A stretch of 64,000 nt of DNA, from contig NZ_QNRT01000002.1 of assembly GCF_003315245.1 (NCBI RefSeq), positions 542,206-606,205 of the forward strand, read 5' to 3'. Positions within the stretch are counted from its first letter, which is position 1; each line of letters begins with the position of its first letter. The notes under the pieces are model-generated. The model had not been told where the DNA came from. It made no database searches and was given only the letters and a program-made list of their open reading frames with translations. Made by a program: the position numbers and the translations under genes. Source of the stretch: Arenicella xantha (lineage in GTDB: Bacteria; Pseudomonadota; Gammaproteobacteria; Arenicellales; Arenicellaceae). This document shows positions 48,368-57,919 of this stretch, one piece after another.

Positions 48368-48844
48368 TCAAAGTTGTGTTGAAATGCGCTGATAGCTCCA
48401 CAGTGATATAGCAATAACGGCAAAGAAAATAAGATGCAACACAAGCTTAGCATCGAAGGCAAAATTCAATGCCGGCAACGTGCTAATAGCTGGCAACGAT
48501 TGAGTACCAATTAGCTTAACCAAAAAAGCATTCGCTGGCGGCGCAATCACGGTGGTAATCCAACCAAGAAACACTATTTGTAGCGTATAGGGCAATGCGT
48601 TGCGACTAATCAATAATGCGATCGCCGATGCAATTCCGTAACAAGCCGAAATGAATAGATGAACAAACCACGCGGATACTAGCGCTGTGCTTTCACTCAT
48701 GGAGCCCAATTTCATATAACCTTCGGCATGGCGCTGAGTAAGCGCGGACATACCAAATAAGGGTTGTACAAAAATAAAGATAACGCCCACCAGCAACCCG
48801 ATGACTACCGATGAAATTAATAATGTGATGGTTTTTTTTGTCAT
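48368..48844 (-). CDS. Four-helix membrane protein of unknown function
   Basis: 158 aa from ATG 48844; codons further upstream to 48868 have no ribosome-binding site. Hydrophobic helices: TLLISSVVIGLLVGVIFIFV, LFISACYGIASAIALLI, LQIVFLGWITTVIAPPANAFL, LVLHLIFFAVIAISLWSY. A Met/His/Glu-bearing loop follows helix 1 (SALTQRHAEGYMKLGSM). No family recognised. It precedes the haloacid dehalogenase gene and likely shares its promoter. Confidence 0.72.
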   Translation of the reverse strand: MTKKTITLLISSVVIGLLVGVIFIFVQPLFGMSALTQRHAEGYMKLGSMSESTALVSAWFVHLFISACYGIASAIALLISRNALPYTLQIVFLGWITTVIAPPANAFLVKLIGTQSLPAISTLPALNFAFDAKLVLHLIFFAVIAISLWSYQRISTQL

Positions 48845-48978
48845 TTTTTGTTCATGTGCTTTGTACAATTGCGATTAGCAAAGAGAGTTACAGACCAGCA
48901 ATTGATACCGAAAATTACGCACAGACTACCTATCGAGTGTCATAAACCTTGCAACAAGCTAAGCGATGCTAGCTTGTT

Positions 48979-49008
48979 ACTTTCTCAGGGTAGACTTTCT
49001 CAGGTTAG
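48979..49008. repeat. 15-bp tandem duplication
   Basis: ACTTTCTCAGGGTAG (48979-48993) followed directly by ACTTTCTCAGGTTAG (48994-49008), one mismatch. Lies in the intergenic region between the membrane-protein gene and the CMD-like gene. Confidence 0.85.
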
Positions 49009-49098
49009 CATGGCAATAAGCTTTAGTGCTAAGTGCAAGACGGCTGTTTCGCAACCGCCTTGCTCATTAGGTACTATTACGCGCCCCTTATAGGACAG

Positions 49099-49653
49099 TT
49101 AAACAACCTTATTCCACTCGTACTTTTGAAATACCGCGTCGACCGGTGTTTGCGCAAAGTGATTGGTATAGTTCGACATAATTTTCTGCGACAGGCCAAG
49201 AATGACCTCGAGTACTTGGCGCTTGGTGAAACCAGCATCTAAAAATGCCTGAACAGATGCGTCTTCAACCACACCACGATTTCTAACCACATCAAGCGTA
49301 AAATTTCGCAATTCCTCTAAACGTGCATTGGGTAATGGTGTTTCATTGCGCAAAGCTTCAGTAATGGCATCGTCCACCTTCATGCTTTTAGCGATCCCGG
49401 TATGCGCAGGAACGCAATAATGACATTCATGTTCTACGTTAATGGTTTGCCACACCACCGTAAGTTCGTCTTTATCAAAGCTTGAATTCATAAACTGCTC
49501 ATGCACCGCACCATAAGCAGCAAACAAGCCTGGCGCCTCGGCCATAACGGCATGCAAGCCAGGAATTCTGCCGTTAGTCTTTTTCGACTTAGCGAGTAGC
49601 TCTTTGCTCTCGTCGGGGGCGGTTTCTTCAGTGTGTAGAGTAAAGTTAATCAT
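49099..49653 (-). CDS. Carboxymuconolactone decarboxylase / AhpD-like protein
   Basis: 184 aa from ATG 49653 with AGGAAA 10 bases upstream; the long N-terminal extension to 49890 overlaps the promoter region and is rejected. The motif E-x-E-C-H-Y-C-V-P-A-H (Glu76, Cys77, Cys80, His84) is the AhpD-type redox/proton-relay site. Family members act in peroxide or quinone stress or as lactone decarboxylases. It is divergent from a TetR regulator (49905) with repeated operator-like sites between, so it is probably induced when that repressor senses its ligand. Confidence 0.88.
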   Translation of the reverse strand: MINFTLHTEETAPDESKELLAKSKKTNGRIPGLHAVMAEAPGLFAAYGAVHEQFMNSSFDKDELTVVWQTINVEHECHYCVPAHTGIAKSMKVDDAITEALRNETPLPNARLEELRNFTLDVVRNRGVVEDASVQAFLDAGFTKRQVLEVILGLSQKIMSNYTNHFAQTPVDAVFQKYEWNKVV

Positions 49654-49682
49654 AGTGTTTCCTAACAGGTATTGGGTTTGTT

Positions 49683-49856
49683 TATACTGATCGGTATAGA
49701 CTATCTTGATTTGTACCGATAGGTCAACACAAACCTCTAACGTTTTACATCTATGCATAGCACTAATTCTTATGAAGCACTCGCATGCCCGCTCTAATAA
49801 GGGCGCATGGCATATTGAATCAATGCCTGGCCTATCGTTATTTGTACCAAACGGTA
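49683..49856. promoter_or_regulatory. Repeated TetR-operator-like sites
   Basis: TACTGATCGGTA (49685-49696, flanked by TA on each side, making a 16-bp near-palindrome) and TACCAAACGGTA (49845-49856) agree with TAC(C/T)(A/G)A(A/T)CGGTA; a weaker third copy TACCGATAGGTC is at 49714-49725. The first two are palindromic (TAC...GTA arms) and lie close to the starts of the CMD-like gene and the TetR gene respectively, the layout of an autoregulated TetR repressor with a divergent target. Confidence 0.6.
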
Positions 49857-49904
49857 TATATATGATATAAACGTGAGTGTCTAAATCCAACTAAAGACTC
49901 TGCC

Positions 49905-50483
49905 ATGCCGTGGGAAAAATCATTTAACGAACAAGAAGTACTCGACAACGCAACGCAAGTGTTTTGGCAGAAAGGTTATGAGTCGACCTCTATCGCTGAT
50001 CTGTTAGATCGAACTGGTCTTAATCGTGGCAGCCTTTACAACGCCTATGGTGGAAAGCAGGCGTTATTCATAAAAACCTTACTGAACTATGACCAGACTC
50101 GGCTTGAAATGCTGGCTGCATTAGAAGCGTTAGATGAACCAGTAAAAGCGATTACCAAATTTTTTGATGATGTTGTTTCAAGCACCTTGGCCGACACCGA
50201 ACACAAGGGATGCTTTTTGTTTAACACCGCGTTGCAAATCCACGCTCATGATCGACAGGTCAATGAGATAGTCACGAATGGGATCAACCAAATAGAAGCG
50301 TTTTTTCGTCGTAGTATCGAAGTCGGTCAAGCACGCGGCGATATTCGCAAAGAACTAGATCCAGCCGAAACAGCTAAAACGCTAATAGCGTTAACCGTAG
50401 CGATTCGCGTATTAGGTCGCGGTGTGTTTAATAAATCAGCGTTACAGACTATTGCCAATCAGGCCAAGAAGATCATTCTCTAG
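49905..50483 (+). CDS. TetR/AcrR-family transcriptional regulator
   Basis: 192 aa. N-terminal HTH: FNEQEVLDNATQVFWQKGYESTSIADLLDRTGLNRGSLYNAYGGKQALF. This NRGSLYNAYGGK recognition helix is typical of the subgroup related to AcnR/NemR/YxaF-type repressors. The C-terminal ligand domain (residues 60-190) has a Cys-containing GCFLFNTAL. Divergent from the CMD/AhpD-like gene; it is the obvious candidate to bind the TACC-N4-GGTA-type sites between them. Confidence 0.92.
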   Translation: MPWEKSFNEQEVLDNATQVFWQKGYESTSIADLLDRTGLNRGSLYNAYGGKQALFIKTLLNYDQTRLEMLAALEALDEPVKAITKFFDDVVSSTLADTEHKGCFLFNTALQIHAHDRQVNEIVTNGINQIEAFFRRSIEVGQARGDIRKELDPAETAKTLIALTVAIRVLGRGVFNKSALQTIANQAKKIIL

Positions 50484-51205
50484 GAATTAGCGTCAGGCGC
50501 ACAATTACTGAGTCCAACGCACCGAATACTGAACGCCAAGTTGAGAACATAAACAAACAGCAATTAAAGATCGCTACCCCTTGCCGAGTATAGGTAGCAA
50601 CACTCATGTGACAAGCAAGCCAGACCACCGCATTCAATCTAGCGCCACCTGAAAACGACGCCCTTGCTTTCCGACAATAGCGAGTAATGGAAAATTGGCG
50701 CCTATCTGCATATAACGGCAGGCCGTACAATTAATATTTGAATGACCTTTAAGCACATCACGGCGTACGCCAGCCACATCGATATCAAACCGCAATGTGG
50801 CTGGACTACACGTCTGAAGCATAATTAACATCGCCCCCGGCCATGCTAATTTCGACTTAGTGCTTTCATTAGCCTACCGGCATCGAACTGGTAGCAACAC
50901 GCTCAATCGTGATCGGCGTTAACTAAACCCAGCAGAATCCGACAAAATTAAAAAGAGAATAACCAAAAAGATCAATCGCTTACATATAGTCTATTTGACT
51001 AATTTATTTATTGAGCTTACCATACGCGCCCCACGGAATCGATTAAGCACGGCTGCAGACTAGTTGACAACTATTCAGCCTTGCGGTTTCGGCCGTTACC
51101 CTATAAGCAATAACACCAGCTTGCTAACCGGCTTTCAGACAAGTTGCATACTCACCATTCGCTTCATTGCTGAAGCAAACAACAAGATACCCCCTACTCT
51201 ATCCC
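50484..51205. other. Intergenic region, mostly without genes
   Basis: About 720 bases. A minus frame at 50634-50831 (65 aa) is the only one worth listing. The stretch 50935-51020 is AT-rich and may contain the promoter of the beta-helix gene at 51206. No repeat or hairpin recognised. Confidence 0.4.
50634..50831 (-). CDS. Possible small protein (65 aa), doubtful
   Basis: Opens MLIMLQTCSPATLRFDIDV and ends KQGRRFQVALD, with GGGGGC ahead of the ATG acting as a weak ribosome-binding site. Three Cys but no recognised motif. Protein-like composition; no independent support. Confidence 0.3.
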   Translation of the reverse strand: MLIMLQTCSPATLRFDIDVAGVRRDVLKGHSNINCTACRYMQIGANFPLLAIVGKQGRRFQVALD

Positions 51206-53359
51206 ATGAACCTAAATAAACTTATTAGCCTGATCTGCATCACCGCATCATGCAGTCATTTAGTACAGGCGCAATCCATTTCAGTAGAAAACCAAATCAA
51301 CCGAATCGTGCCGATCGTTACCTATATGCTGCTCGCTGACTCGCCTTGCATAACCGAGTTATCCAGCGTTACAGAAAACCAATGCGTATTGATCGAGGAA
51401 CACCTAAATCTAAACGGTGAAACGATAGACTTGCCGTCTAACGTCACCTTGAAATTTGCCGATGGTTCGCTCACCAATGGCAGCATTAACTTTAATGGTG
51501 GCTCGATTGATGGCGAGTTGCTAAACGCCTACTTAAATATTACTGGAACAGTCCAACTAAGCAACCCGATGGTCGAATTCGTTACTTCACGCTGGGATGT
51601 GGTTGAAGGTGAAGTCACTGATTTACGCGCCACACAAAACACCGAGGGCATGAATGAAGCTATTCAAAAAGTTCATAGCTTGGGCGGCACAACCTTGAAA
51701 ATCGGCACACTTGACGCTTACTTTTACGGACGTGGCGGTTTAAATGGTCGTCACATTTATTACAGTAAAGAAGGCGCTTTGGAAAATGCCATCTTGATGC
51801 CGTCAAACTTCCACTTCATGATGAGTAAAACCACCATGCTGCGGGTACAACCATCCAATAACCCGGCCGACAGATTACTCGCAATAGTGAATGAGAGTAA
51901 CGTTACGATTAGCGGTGGCAATCTGATTGGTGACCGATTCGAACACGATTATGCTTGCGTCGAAGACGTAGACGGGCTGCGACGAACAACACATGAATAT
52001 GGAGCACTCATTGCCCTGTACGGTGCACACGACAGTCTAATAGACAATGTGATTATGGACAAATCAACGGGCGATGGAATATCAGCTCTTGGAACTGGTC
52101 TACGCGCGGCATCTGGCGAGTTACAAGGCAACAACCGTGAAAACTTTAGAGTCACTATTAATAAATCGACTATCAATCGGTCTCGCCGAAATAATATAAG
52201 CTTGACTGATGGTCGCACAATTATATTAACTGAAAACACCTTCAGCAACGCTGGCCATGGAGAGCAAATACCACAACGCCAATACAAAAGAGCCTTGGCG
52301 CCCGGTGAAGTGACTAAGGATCCGGTTGGCGGCCGTGGCTGCGCTTTTGAATTAGACCAGAACGGCCAAAAGATTCCCTTGTTTATCGATAATGGCGTGA
52401 TCTCTGAAACGGGTACTAATCCGTATTTTTTCGCTACTCCGAATACCGCGGGCACCCTGCCTCGCTCTGGAATCGACTTAGAATCCTTTAGGGGGCGCGC
52501 AGCGGATGGCACTTTGATACAGTACGAACGAATTAGTGATGTACACCTAAGTAGAAACACATTTACCGGCAACACCACCGATTTGGTTCTGTTTTCCACA
52601 GATCATGTATACATTGATCGGAACTACTTTACCGATGGAATTAATGCCACTCAAGCAGCGGATCAAGTTTGGATCACCAATAACACCTTCATGCGTGGCG
52701 ACGCTGAAACAAACCCCTATGTGCTAGCCAACCGCGCAATTTCGGTTAACTCAGTGATCAAGAAAGTTCAAGGAGTCGACACACAGTTAGTGCACGATTT
52801 TGAGATATCCGGCAACACGATCGTCGGCTATGACGCTGGCATGATTTTACGCGGCAACAATCTTGAGGTTCACCACAATTACATCAAGGATTCATTAACT
52901 GGTTTTACTTTCGAAAAGCAAGGTGAGAACATTCACCTGTACGACAACACCATCTACAGTAGAAAGAAGCTCTACAATGACCAAGGCCAAGCAACTCGAT
53001 CTAGCACTGGCTACCATTTCTTCGCTGCGCCAAAAATGAAAAATGTGGTTATCGAAAATATCGAATATAACGTCGCTGGCAGCCCGCAATATTTTGATGA
53101 CGGAACTGAAAAAGGCAGTACTGATATTGGTTATCGTCCTCTAGATATGGATCGATTCAATGCCGGATTACCATTCGGGCCGGAGCCGCAACTCACGATC
53201 GACAAAGCTATTTTTAAATCATCGGTCTTCGCTGGGCAGATCTACTCGTCGAATTCGCAGGGCGTGGTAATTAAGAACAGTCGAATCGGTGACAATATTG
53301 AAAACAAATTCATCAACGGGTCGACCGTCACCTTGGAAAATAATACCGGACTAGATTAA
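51206..53359 (+). CDS. Large secreted right-handed beta-helix protein
   Basis: 717 aa from ATG 51206. Signal peptide (LNKLISLICITASCSHLVQA), then a post-signal hydrophobic stretch (RIVPIVTYMLLADS). DLPSNVTLKFADGSLTNGSINFNGGSID begins the first helix; residues 130-700 contain rungs (NVTISGGNLIGDRF, SLIDNVIMDKSTGDGISALG, NNISLTDGRTIILTENTFSNAG, DVHLSRNTFTGNTTDLVLFSTDHVYIDRNYF). Pectate-lyase/pectin-esterase-fold size, possibly a polysaccharide lyase or hydrolase; no catalytic triad is certain. Two inverted repeats follow the stop. Confidence 0.85.
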   Translation: MNLNKLISLICITASCSHLVQAQSISVENQINRIVPIVTYMLLADSPCITELSSVTENQCVLIEEHLNLNGETIDLPSNVTLKFADGSLTNGSINFNGGSIDGELLNAYLNITGTVQLSNPMVEFVTSRWDVVEGEVTDLRATQNTEGMNEAIQKVHSLGGTTLKIGTLDAYFYGRGGLNGRHIYYSKEGALENAILMPSNFHFMMSKTTMLRVQPSNNPADRLLAIVNESNVTISGGNLIGDRFEHDYACVEDVDGLRRTTHEYGALIALYGAHDSLIDNVIMDKSTGDGISALGTGLRAASGELQGNNRENFRVTINKSTINRSRRNNISLTDGRTIILTENTFSNAGHGEQIPQRQYKRALAPGEVTKDPVGGRGCAFELDQNGQKIPLFIDNGVISETGTNPYFFATPNTAGTLPRSGIDLESFRGRAADGTLIQYERISDVHLSRNTFTGNTTDLVLFSTDHVYIDRNYFTDGINATQAADQVWITNNTFMRGDAETNPYVLANRAISVNSVIKKVQGVDTQLVHDFEISGNTIVGYDAGMILRGNNLEVHHNYIKDSLTGFTFEKQGENIHLYDNTIYSRKKLYNDQGQATRSSTGYHFFAAPKMKNVVIENIEYNVAGSPQYFDDGTEKGSTDIGYRPLDMDRFNAGLPFGPEPQLTIDKAIFKSSVFAGQIYSSNSQGVVIKNSRIGDNIENKFINGSTVTLENNTGLD

Positions 53360-53370
53360 CCACCGCTGTC

Positions 53371-53403
53371 GCTTAGCGAAAAATTCTAAATTTATCGCTA
53401 AGC
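53371..53403 (+). terminator. Hairpin downstream of beta-helix gene
   Basis: GCTTAGCGA (53371-53379) and TCGCTAAGC (53395-53403) form a perfect 9-bp stem 11 bases after the stop, followed by AAATTT. Probably an intrinsic terminator without a strong T-run. Confidence 0.55.
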
Positions 53404-53419
53404 AAATTTCCATCACCAA

Positions 53420-53454
53420 CTAACGGCGCCTGTGCATTTTCACGGCGTCGTTAG
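53420..53454. terminator. Second hairpin, 11-bp stem
   Basis: CTAACGGCGCC (53420-53430) and GGCGTCGTTAG (53444-53454) pair fully with one G-U. It follows the first hairpin by 17 bases; tandem hairpins here suggest strong termination or a processed 3' end. Confidence 0.45.
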
Positions 53455-53879
53455 TCTATCGAGTTTCCACTTTCACCGAATTCGCTATATGACAGCCCGT
53501 ATAACTGCCCATTCGTAGACATCAACCCATCATAATTTGACGGCAAGGAACCAAAGGCTGACCCAGCTGCGATGCGACTAGGTCAGTCTTAAAACGCGAT
53601 GCTCATGTAGCAATGCAACCGAACATTTGCTAGATCAAATCAATTAGTACCTACGAATAATATATCCCTAAGAGCAAACTAATTTGGTACGTCAAATGTC
53701 GTCCGTATTCCCCTTCTCTTTACTCTAGCCCAATAACCTCCCACGCTAATTACCGGTTCACCTAACATCGAAAATTTGGAGACTAGCCAGTCAAGAACAT
53801 TTTGACAATAAAGATTGACATACGACAAGCACTGTATAAACATACAGCCTTCAATAATCACACAAAGAGGCTAAGCATC

Positions 53880-54269
53880 ATGATTGGTTACGTAACACTG
53901 GGCACTAACGACTTTCCACGAGCGGTTGGATTTTACGATAGCTTATTCGGTTCGTTAGGAATTAAGCGCTTCATGGAAGAGGAAAATTATTTCGTTGCTT
54001 GGGCAGCAGCGCCGGACCAACCCTCCGTGGCGGTATCGGTTCCGTTCAACAAAGAAGCGGCTAGCGTCGGTAACGGCACGATGGTCGCCTTGGTAATGGA
54101 CTCCCCAGAAAAAGTGGATGCGCTATACAACAAGGCAATGGAGCTGGGCGCAACAGACGAAGGACAACCCGGCTTTCGACCGACCGACGCGACGAGTGGC
54201 TTTTATGCTGGATACTTCCGAGACTTAGACGGTAATAAACTGAATGCTTTTTGCATCGTTGAGGGGTAA
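53880..54269 (+). CDS. VOC-superfamily (glyoxalase/dioxygenase-fold) protein
   Basis: 129 aa from ATG 53880. MIGYVTLGTNDFPRAVGFYDSLFGSLGIKRF is the first beta-alpha-beta-beta-beta unit and YAGYFRDLDGNKLNAFC the last, with the final Glu replaced by Asn-Ala in the usual GNxIE position. VOC proteins bind a metal between two units and act in glyoxal detoxification, antibiotic resistance or ring cleavage; with some ligands missing, metal dependence is unsure. Terminates at the bidirectional hairpin 54281. Confidence 0.85.
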   Translation: MIGYVTLGTNDFPRAVGFYDSLFGSLGIKRFMEEENYFVAWAAAPDQPSVAVSVPFNKEAASVGNGTMVALVMDSPEKVDALYNKAMELGATDEGQPGFRPTDATSGFYAGYFRDLDGNKLNAFCIVEG

Positions 54270-54280
54270 ACCTTGGCTGC

Positions 54281-54314
54281 AAGCCGAATCTGAGTAATTA
54301 ACAGATTCGGCTTT
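54281..54314. terminator. Bidirectional intrinsic terminator
   Basis: AAGCCGAATCTG (54281-54292), 9-base loop, CAGATTCGGCTT (54302-54313) followed by T: a perfect 12-bp stem between the convergent VOC and beta-helix genes. Flanking A's and T's suit both directions. Confidence 0.8.
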
Positions 54315-54339
54315 CAAACCTTCCCAGGAATATCAACAC

Positions 54340-55329
54340 TTACTGACCAGGAATTAACCCACCACTGTGTTCGAAGGTATTTCCTGAAACAATCTTGTCG
54401 CTACTATTAATTAGAATATGGCCGAATCTAACTTCTTTATCGTCATTTTCATCCGCGTTAATACGGCCAAATTTATTATCGCGCACTACAATATCAGTCA
54501 TGCCTTCGCCAATAGGCAAACTCCAATTACCACCGATCAGCCAATTATTCTCGATAACGATTCCATCGATACCGCTATCGGGAGCATCGTCGTGTTGGTG
54601 TAGAAAAATTGTAGCATTGGATTTATAGGGATCTACCAGTTCATTTACCGCCATATCAAAAAAGTTATTGCGATAAACGTGATTTTCCCAACGGCCGGAA
54701 GTAATGGTACCTTGCACACCATCAGCATGCGCTCCGCTCTTTGCGCCTAAATCATATACCCAACAGTTTTCCATAGTAAAATTACTGCCCTGTACCTTAA
54801 CCCCATCACCACCACTTTCGTGAATTTCTAATCGACGCAAAGTTACGCCGTTTCGGACAATCACCGGGGCACTGGTATTGTTTCGCCCACCTTTAATTTC
54901 ACCATCCTCAATCAGGACATTTTCTACCCCATCATAGTTAGTTTGCAATAAATACAAACCATCTGCTGACACTCGAAAATTTCGAACGATGACATTAGGC
55001 GCTTCAATTTTAAGTGATCCAGCGATGTCTAGATTTTCGACGATAAATGGGTCTTCAACCGTACCAGCACCACCACCAGCCCAATTCGCACGCACCCTCA
55101 CACTACCGCTAGCCACCAGCAGGCTTTCATTCGTCGGCCCAGTATTTTGCGGCCCTGGTTTATCTGATGGAGTTGGGACCGGTGGCGTAACCGGATCGGT
55201 TGGCTCAGCGGTGGTATCGCTATTCAGCACCAGGTCAATGACTGGTGGAATAGTGGAAGCCTGAGCCGACAAAATTGCAGTAAACAATAGTGGAAATAGA
55301 AGTGGTTTTATTATCGCAGACGCTCTCAT
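54340..55329 (-). CDS. Secreted right-handed beta-helix protein, pectate-lyase-like
   Basis: 329 aa. Signal peptide (IIKPLLFPLLFTAILSAQA), then a Pro/Thr-rich linker (PTDPVTPPVPTPSDKPGP), then a beta-helix from residue about 80: SLKIEAPNVIVRNFRVSADG, VENVLIEDGEIKGGRNNT, RRLEIHESGGDGVKVQGSNFTMENCWVYDLG, GIVIENNWLIGG. GAHADGVQG is an H-x-D-G-x-Q pattern seen in polysaccharide lyases and binding proteins of this fold. Likely acts on or binds extracellular glycans. Confidence 0.85.
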   Translation of the reverse strand: MRASAIIKPLLFPLLFTAILSAQASTIPPVIDLVLNSDTTAEPTDPVTPPVPTPSDKPGPQNTGPTNESLLVASGSVRVRANWAGGGAGTVEDPFIVENLDIAGSLKIEAPNVIVRNFRVSADGLYLLQTNYDGVENVLIEDGEIKGGRNNTSAPVIVRNGVTLRRLEIHESGGDGVKVQGSNFTMENCWVYDLGAKSGAHADGVQGTITSGRWENHVYRNNFFDMAVNELVDPYKSNATIFLHQHDDAPDSGIDGIVIENNWLIGGNWSLPIGEGMTDIVVRDNKFGRINADENDDKEVRFGHILINSSDKIVSGNTFEHSGGLIPGQ

Positions 55330-55616
55330 TTATAGCACTTAAGTATTTGATAATTATAGATCGATGGCATTCTACACAACAATTAGTGATAGCGCTGATT
55401 TACGATTCTTCAACCTGCAGAATATACCTATTGTGAGTTCAGTCACGAAAAACAAACCGACAAGGATCAAACACTAAATTCCTATAATATTACCAAGCGC
55501 CGACTCGCTAAGTGGCCATTCTGCCCGTTGCGCTTAGCCGATTGAGTAGCGTAAATTGCCGTCAAACAAAGTACTTCATGCCCTTATTCCAAACCCAATC
55601 AAACAGGCAATTTCGT

Positions 55617-56177
55617 ATGAGAAAATATTTTCCGCAACTACTTATGGCTTCTTTCGCGCTACTTATTTCAGTACAACACAATACCGTTTTGGCACAGTCT
55701 CAAGCGCCGAAAGTTGTGGTGATACCGTTAGGCAGTGAATCCAAAACTATTCATGAGCCCGGCGTTGCACAGAGTCTAAATTTTTCGAATACCGCCCTAG
55801 AGACAAACACCACAACACTCGACGAAGTGCAGCTAAACGCACCAGCTGCGGGTTATGCCCAAGTTATGGCTACTTTTACCGTACTCATCTTCCATGTATC
55901 AGGAGGATTCGACACTCTGGCCTACTTTAACCTTCAAGAATCTCAAGGCAATGTCGCCACCGGGGTTGCATGGATCGAGAGTGTTGACGCAAACGCCCCG
56001 ACAGGACTGTATCGACGCATTGTTACGGTACAGAAGATATTGGAGATTGACGAGGCCGGCCCTATAACTTATTACCTAACCGGTCAGAAAGGCAACGGTG
56101 GTGGCGATGTGCGTTTTGATCAAGTGTATTTGTCGGCTATCTATTTTGCTAAAACGTATGGAGCCAGCACTGAATAA
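55617..56177 (+). CDS. Secreted protein with KVVVIPL mature N-terminus
   Basis: 186 aa from ATG 55617, chosen because the chain then opens with a signal peptide (KYFPQLLMASFALLISVQHNTVLA). The mature part begins QSQAPKVVVIPLGSES, sharing KVVV[IV]PL with the proteins at 17185 and 28561. The remainder is beta-rich (YAQVMATFTVLIFHVSGG, LYRRIVTVQKILEID, GDVRFDQVYLSAIYFAK), no Cys, perhaps a jelly-roll. No catalytic motif. Single gene. Confidence 0.78.
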   Translation: MRKYFPQLLMASFALLISVQHNTVLAQSQAPKVVVIPLGSESKTIHEPGVAQSLNFSNTALETNTTTLDEVQLNAPAAGYAQVMATFTVLIFHVSGGFDTLAYFNLQESQGNVATGVAWIESVDANAPTGLYRRIVTVQKILEIDEAGPITYYLTGQKGNGGGDVRFDQVYLSAIYFAKTYGASTE

Positions 56178-56251
56178 ACTAAAGGCATATACCTAAACCG
56201 CATTAGCATATTCTAAACAATTACTGCGCCCCACGTATCATTCTGGCTATG

Positions 56252-56263
56252 GGGCCGCGGCCC
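56252..56263. promoter_or_regulatory. GC-only 12-bp palindrome
   Basis: GGGCCGCGGCCC, in an otherwise AT-rich interval between the convergent secreted-protein and ybiT genes. Similar in character to GGCCGCGCGGCC at 40395. Function unknown; could be a protein-binding site. Confidence 0.3.
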
Positions 56264-56326
56264 ATATAGGTCTATAATTTGTGCAGCAGCAATACGCTTT
56301 AAGCTTGATCGAATCACCTAGTGATC

Positions 56327-57919
56327 TTAAACCCTAGATTTGCTGGCTTGATATTCGTCATAGGTTCCGTCATAAACGATCATATTTTTGTCTTTGATTT
56401 CAACGATGCGATCAGCGAGTGTGGAAACAAACTCTCGGTCATGGCTAACAAAGATCAGGGTGCCTTCATACACTTTTAGCGCATTATTTAGCGCTTCGAT
56501 TGCTTCCATGTCCATATGATTAGTCGGCTCATCCAGAATTAACACATTGCTGTCTTGCATCATTAGCTTACCAAACAACAAGCGATTCTTTTCACCACCA
56601 GAGCAGACCTTAGCTTTCTTGTTGAAGTCGTCTTCAGTAAACAGCAAATTCCCTAACAAGCCTCGAACCTTAAGATCATCGTGTTTAGGTGTGCGCCATT
56701 GCATCATCCAATCAAACAAAGTCATGTCATTATCAAAGTCACGGGTATTGTCTTGTGGACAATATCCGATGACCGCATTTTCAGACCACTTATAACTACC
56801 GCTATTCGGTTTAAGTTGATCCATAAGACACTTAAGAAACGTGGTTTTACCTGAACCATTCTCACCTAATATAGCTAGCCGCGATCCGGCTTCAAGGAAA
56901 AAATCATTGCTGGTGAATAAGGTATCGCCATTAAACCCATGCGAGAGTGTTTCTAACACTAAGGCATTACGATGCAATTTTTTATGCTGCTTAAATTTAA
57001 GTTTCGGAGTCATTCGACTCGAAGACTTAACTTCGTCTAGCTTAATTTTGTCGAGTTTTTTAGCGCGTGAACTTGCTTGTTTGGCCTTGGAGGCATTCGC
57101 ACCAAAGCGATTAACAAAGTCCTGTAATTCTTCAATTTCAGCACTTTTACGTGTATTACCCGCTAACAGCTGCTCGCGGATTAGGCTTGATGCAGCTTGG
57201 AAGTACTCATAATTACCCGGATAAATGCGCAGTTCCCCGTAGTCGATATCGGCCATATGCGTACACACAGAGTTCAGAAAGTGCCTATCGTGCGAGATAA
57301 TAACCATCGTGCAAGTACGCTTATTTAGTTCAATACTTAACCAGTTAATTGTATCGATATCGAGGTTATTAGTCGGTTCATCGAGTAGCAGAATGTCTGG
57401 GTTAGCGAATAACGCTTGGGCCAACAGCACTCGCAATTTGCGGCCCGGAGCAACCTCACTCATTAGACCAAAATGTAATGACTCCTCAATGCCCGCGTTC
57501 AGTAAAATATCTCCCGCTCGACTCTCTGCGCTATAACCATCCATCTCGGCAAACTCGGCTTCAAGATTACCCACCTTCATACCATCAGCTTCAGACATTT
57601 CTGGCAAGCTGTAGATACGATCGCGCTCTGCTTTAACTTTCCACAACTCCTTGTCCCCCATGATCACCGCATCAATGACACTATATTGCTCAAAAGCAAA
57701 TTGATCTTGACTCAAGGTCCCGAGTTTATCGCCAGGCGTAATCGATACGTTACCAGAGCTAGGCTCTAATTCACCGCTCATGATTTTCATCAACGTTGAC
57801 TTACCACAGCCATTCGCGCCGATTAATCCATACCGGTTACCTTTGTCGAATTTAGCCGATATATTTTCAAATAATGGCTCGGCGCCAAATTGCATAGTGA
57901 TGTTTGCAGTGGAGATCAA
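56327..57919 (-). CDS. ybiT: ABC-F ribosome-associated ATPase, YbiT type
   Basis: 530 aa, the same length as E. coli YbiT and very similar throughout ([62 protein letters not shown]). Two ABC domains: Walker A GANGCGKS (34-41) and GENGSGKT, each with an ABC signature ([23 protein letters not shown]) and DEPTN boxes, and no membrane segments. The linker between ([19 protein letters not shown]) is the P-site tRNA interaction motif. ABC-F proteins bind ribosomes and influence translation. Confidence 0.95.
   Translation of the reverse strand: MISTANITMQFGAEPLFENISAKFDKGNRYGLIGANGCGKSTLMKIMSGELEPSSGNVSITPGDKLGTLSQDQFAFEQYSVIDAVIMGDKELWKVKAERDRIYSLPEMSEADGMKVGNLEAEFAEMDGYSAESRAGDILLNAGIEESLHFGLMSEVAPGRKLRVLLAQALFANPDILLLDEPTNNLDIDTINWLSIELNKRTCTMVIISHDRHFLNSVCTHMADIDYGELRIYPGNYEYFQAASSLIREQLLAGNTRKSAEIEELQDFVNRFGANASKAKQASSRAKKLDKIKLDEVKSSSRMTPKLKFKQHKKLHRNALVLETLSHGFNGDTLFTSNDFFLEAGSRLAILGENGSGKTTFLKCLMDQLKPNSGSYKWSENAVIGYCPQDNTRDFDNDMTLFDWMMQWRTPKHDDLKVRGLLGNLLFTEDDFNKKAKVCSGGEKNRLLFGKLMMQDSNVLILDEPTNHMDMEAIEALNNALKVYEGTLIFVSHDREFVSTLADRIVEIKDKNMIVYDGTYDEYQASKSRV

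Larger units (their letters stand above)
53360..53879. other. Intergenic region with two hairpins
   Basis: About 520 bases. Two inverted repeats just after the beta-helix stop are listed as terminators. The remainder contains no convincing open frame; AGAGG before 53880 is the ribosome-binding site of the VOC gene. Confidence 0.5.

Noticed and set aside
49654-49890. N-terminal extension of the CMD-like protein
   Set aside because: It would cover the operator-like sites and lacks the AGGAAA site that marks ATG 49653.
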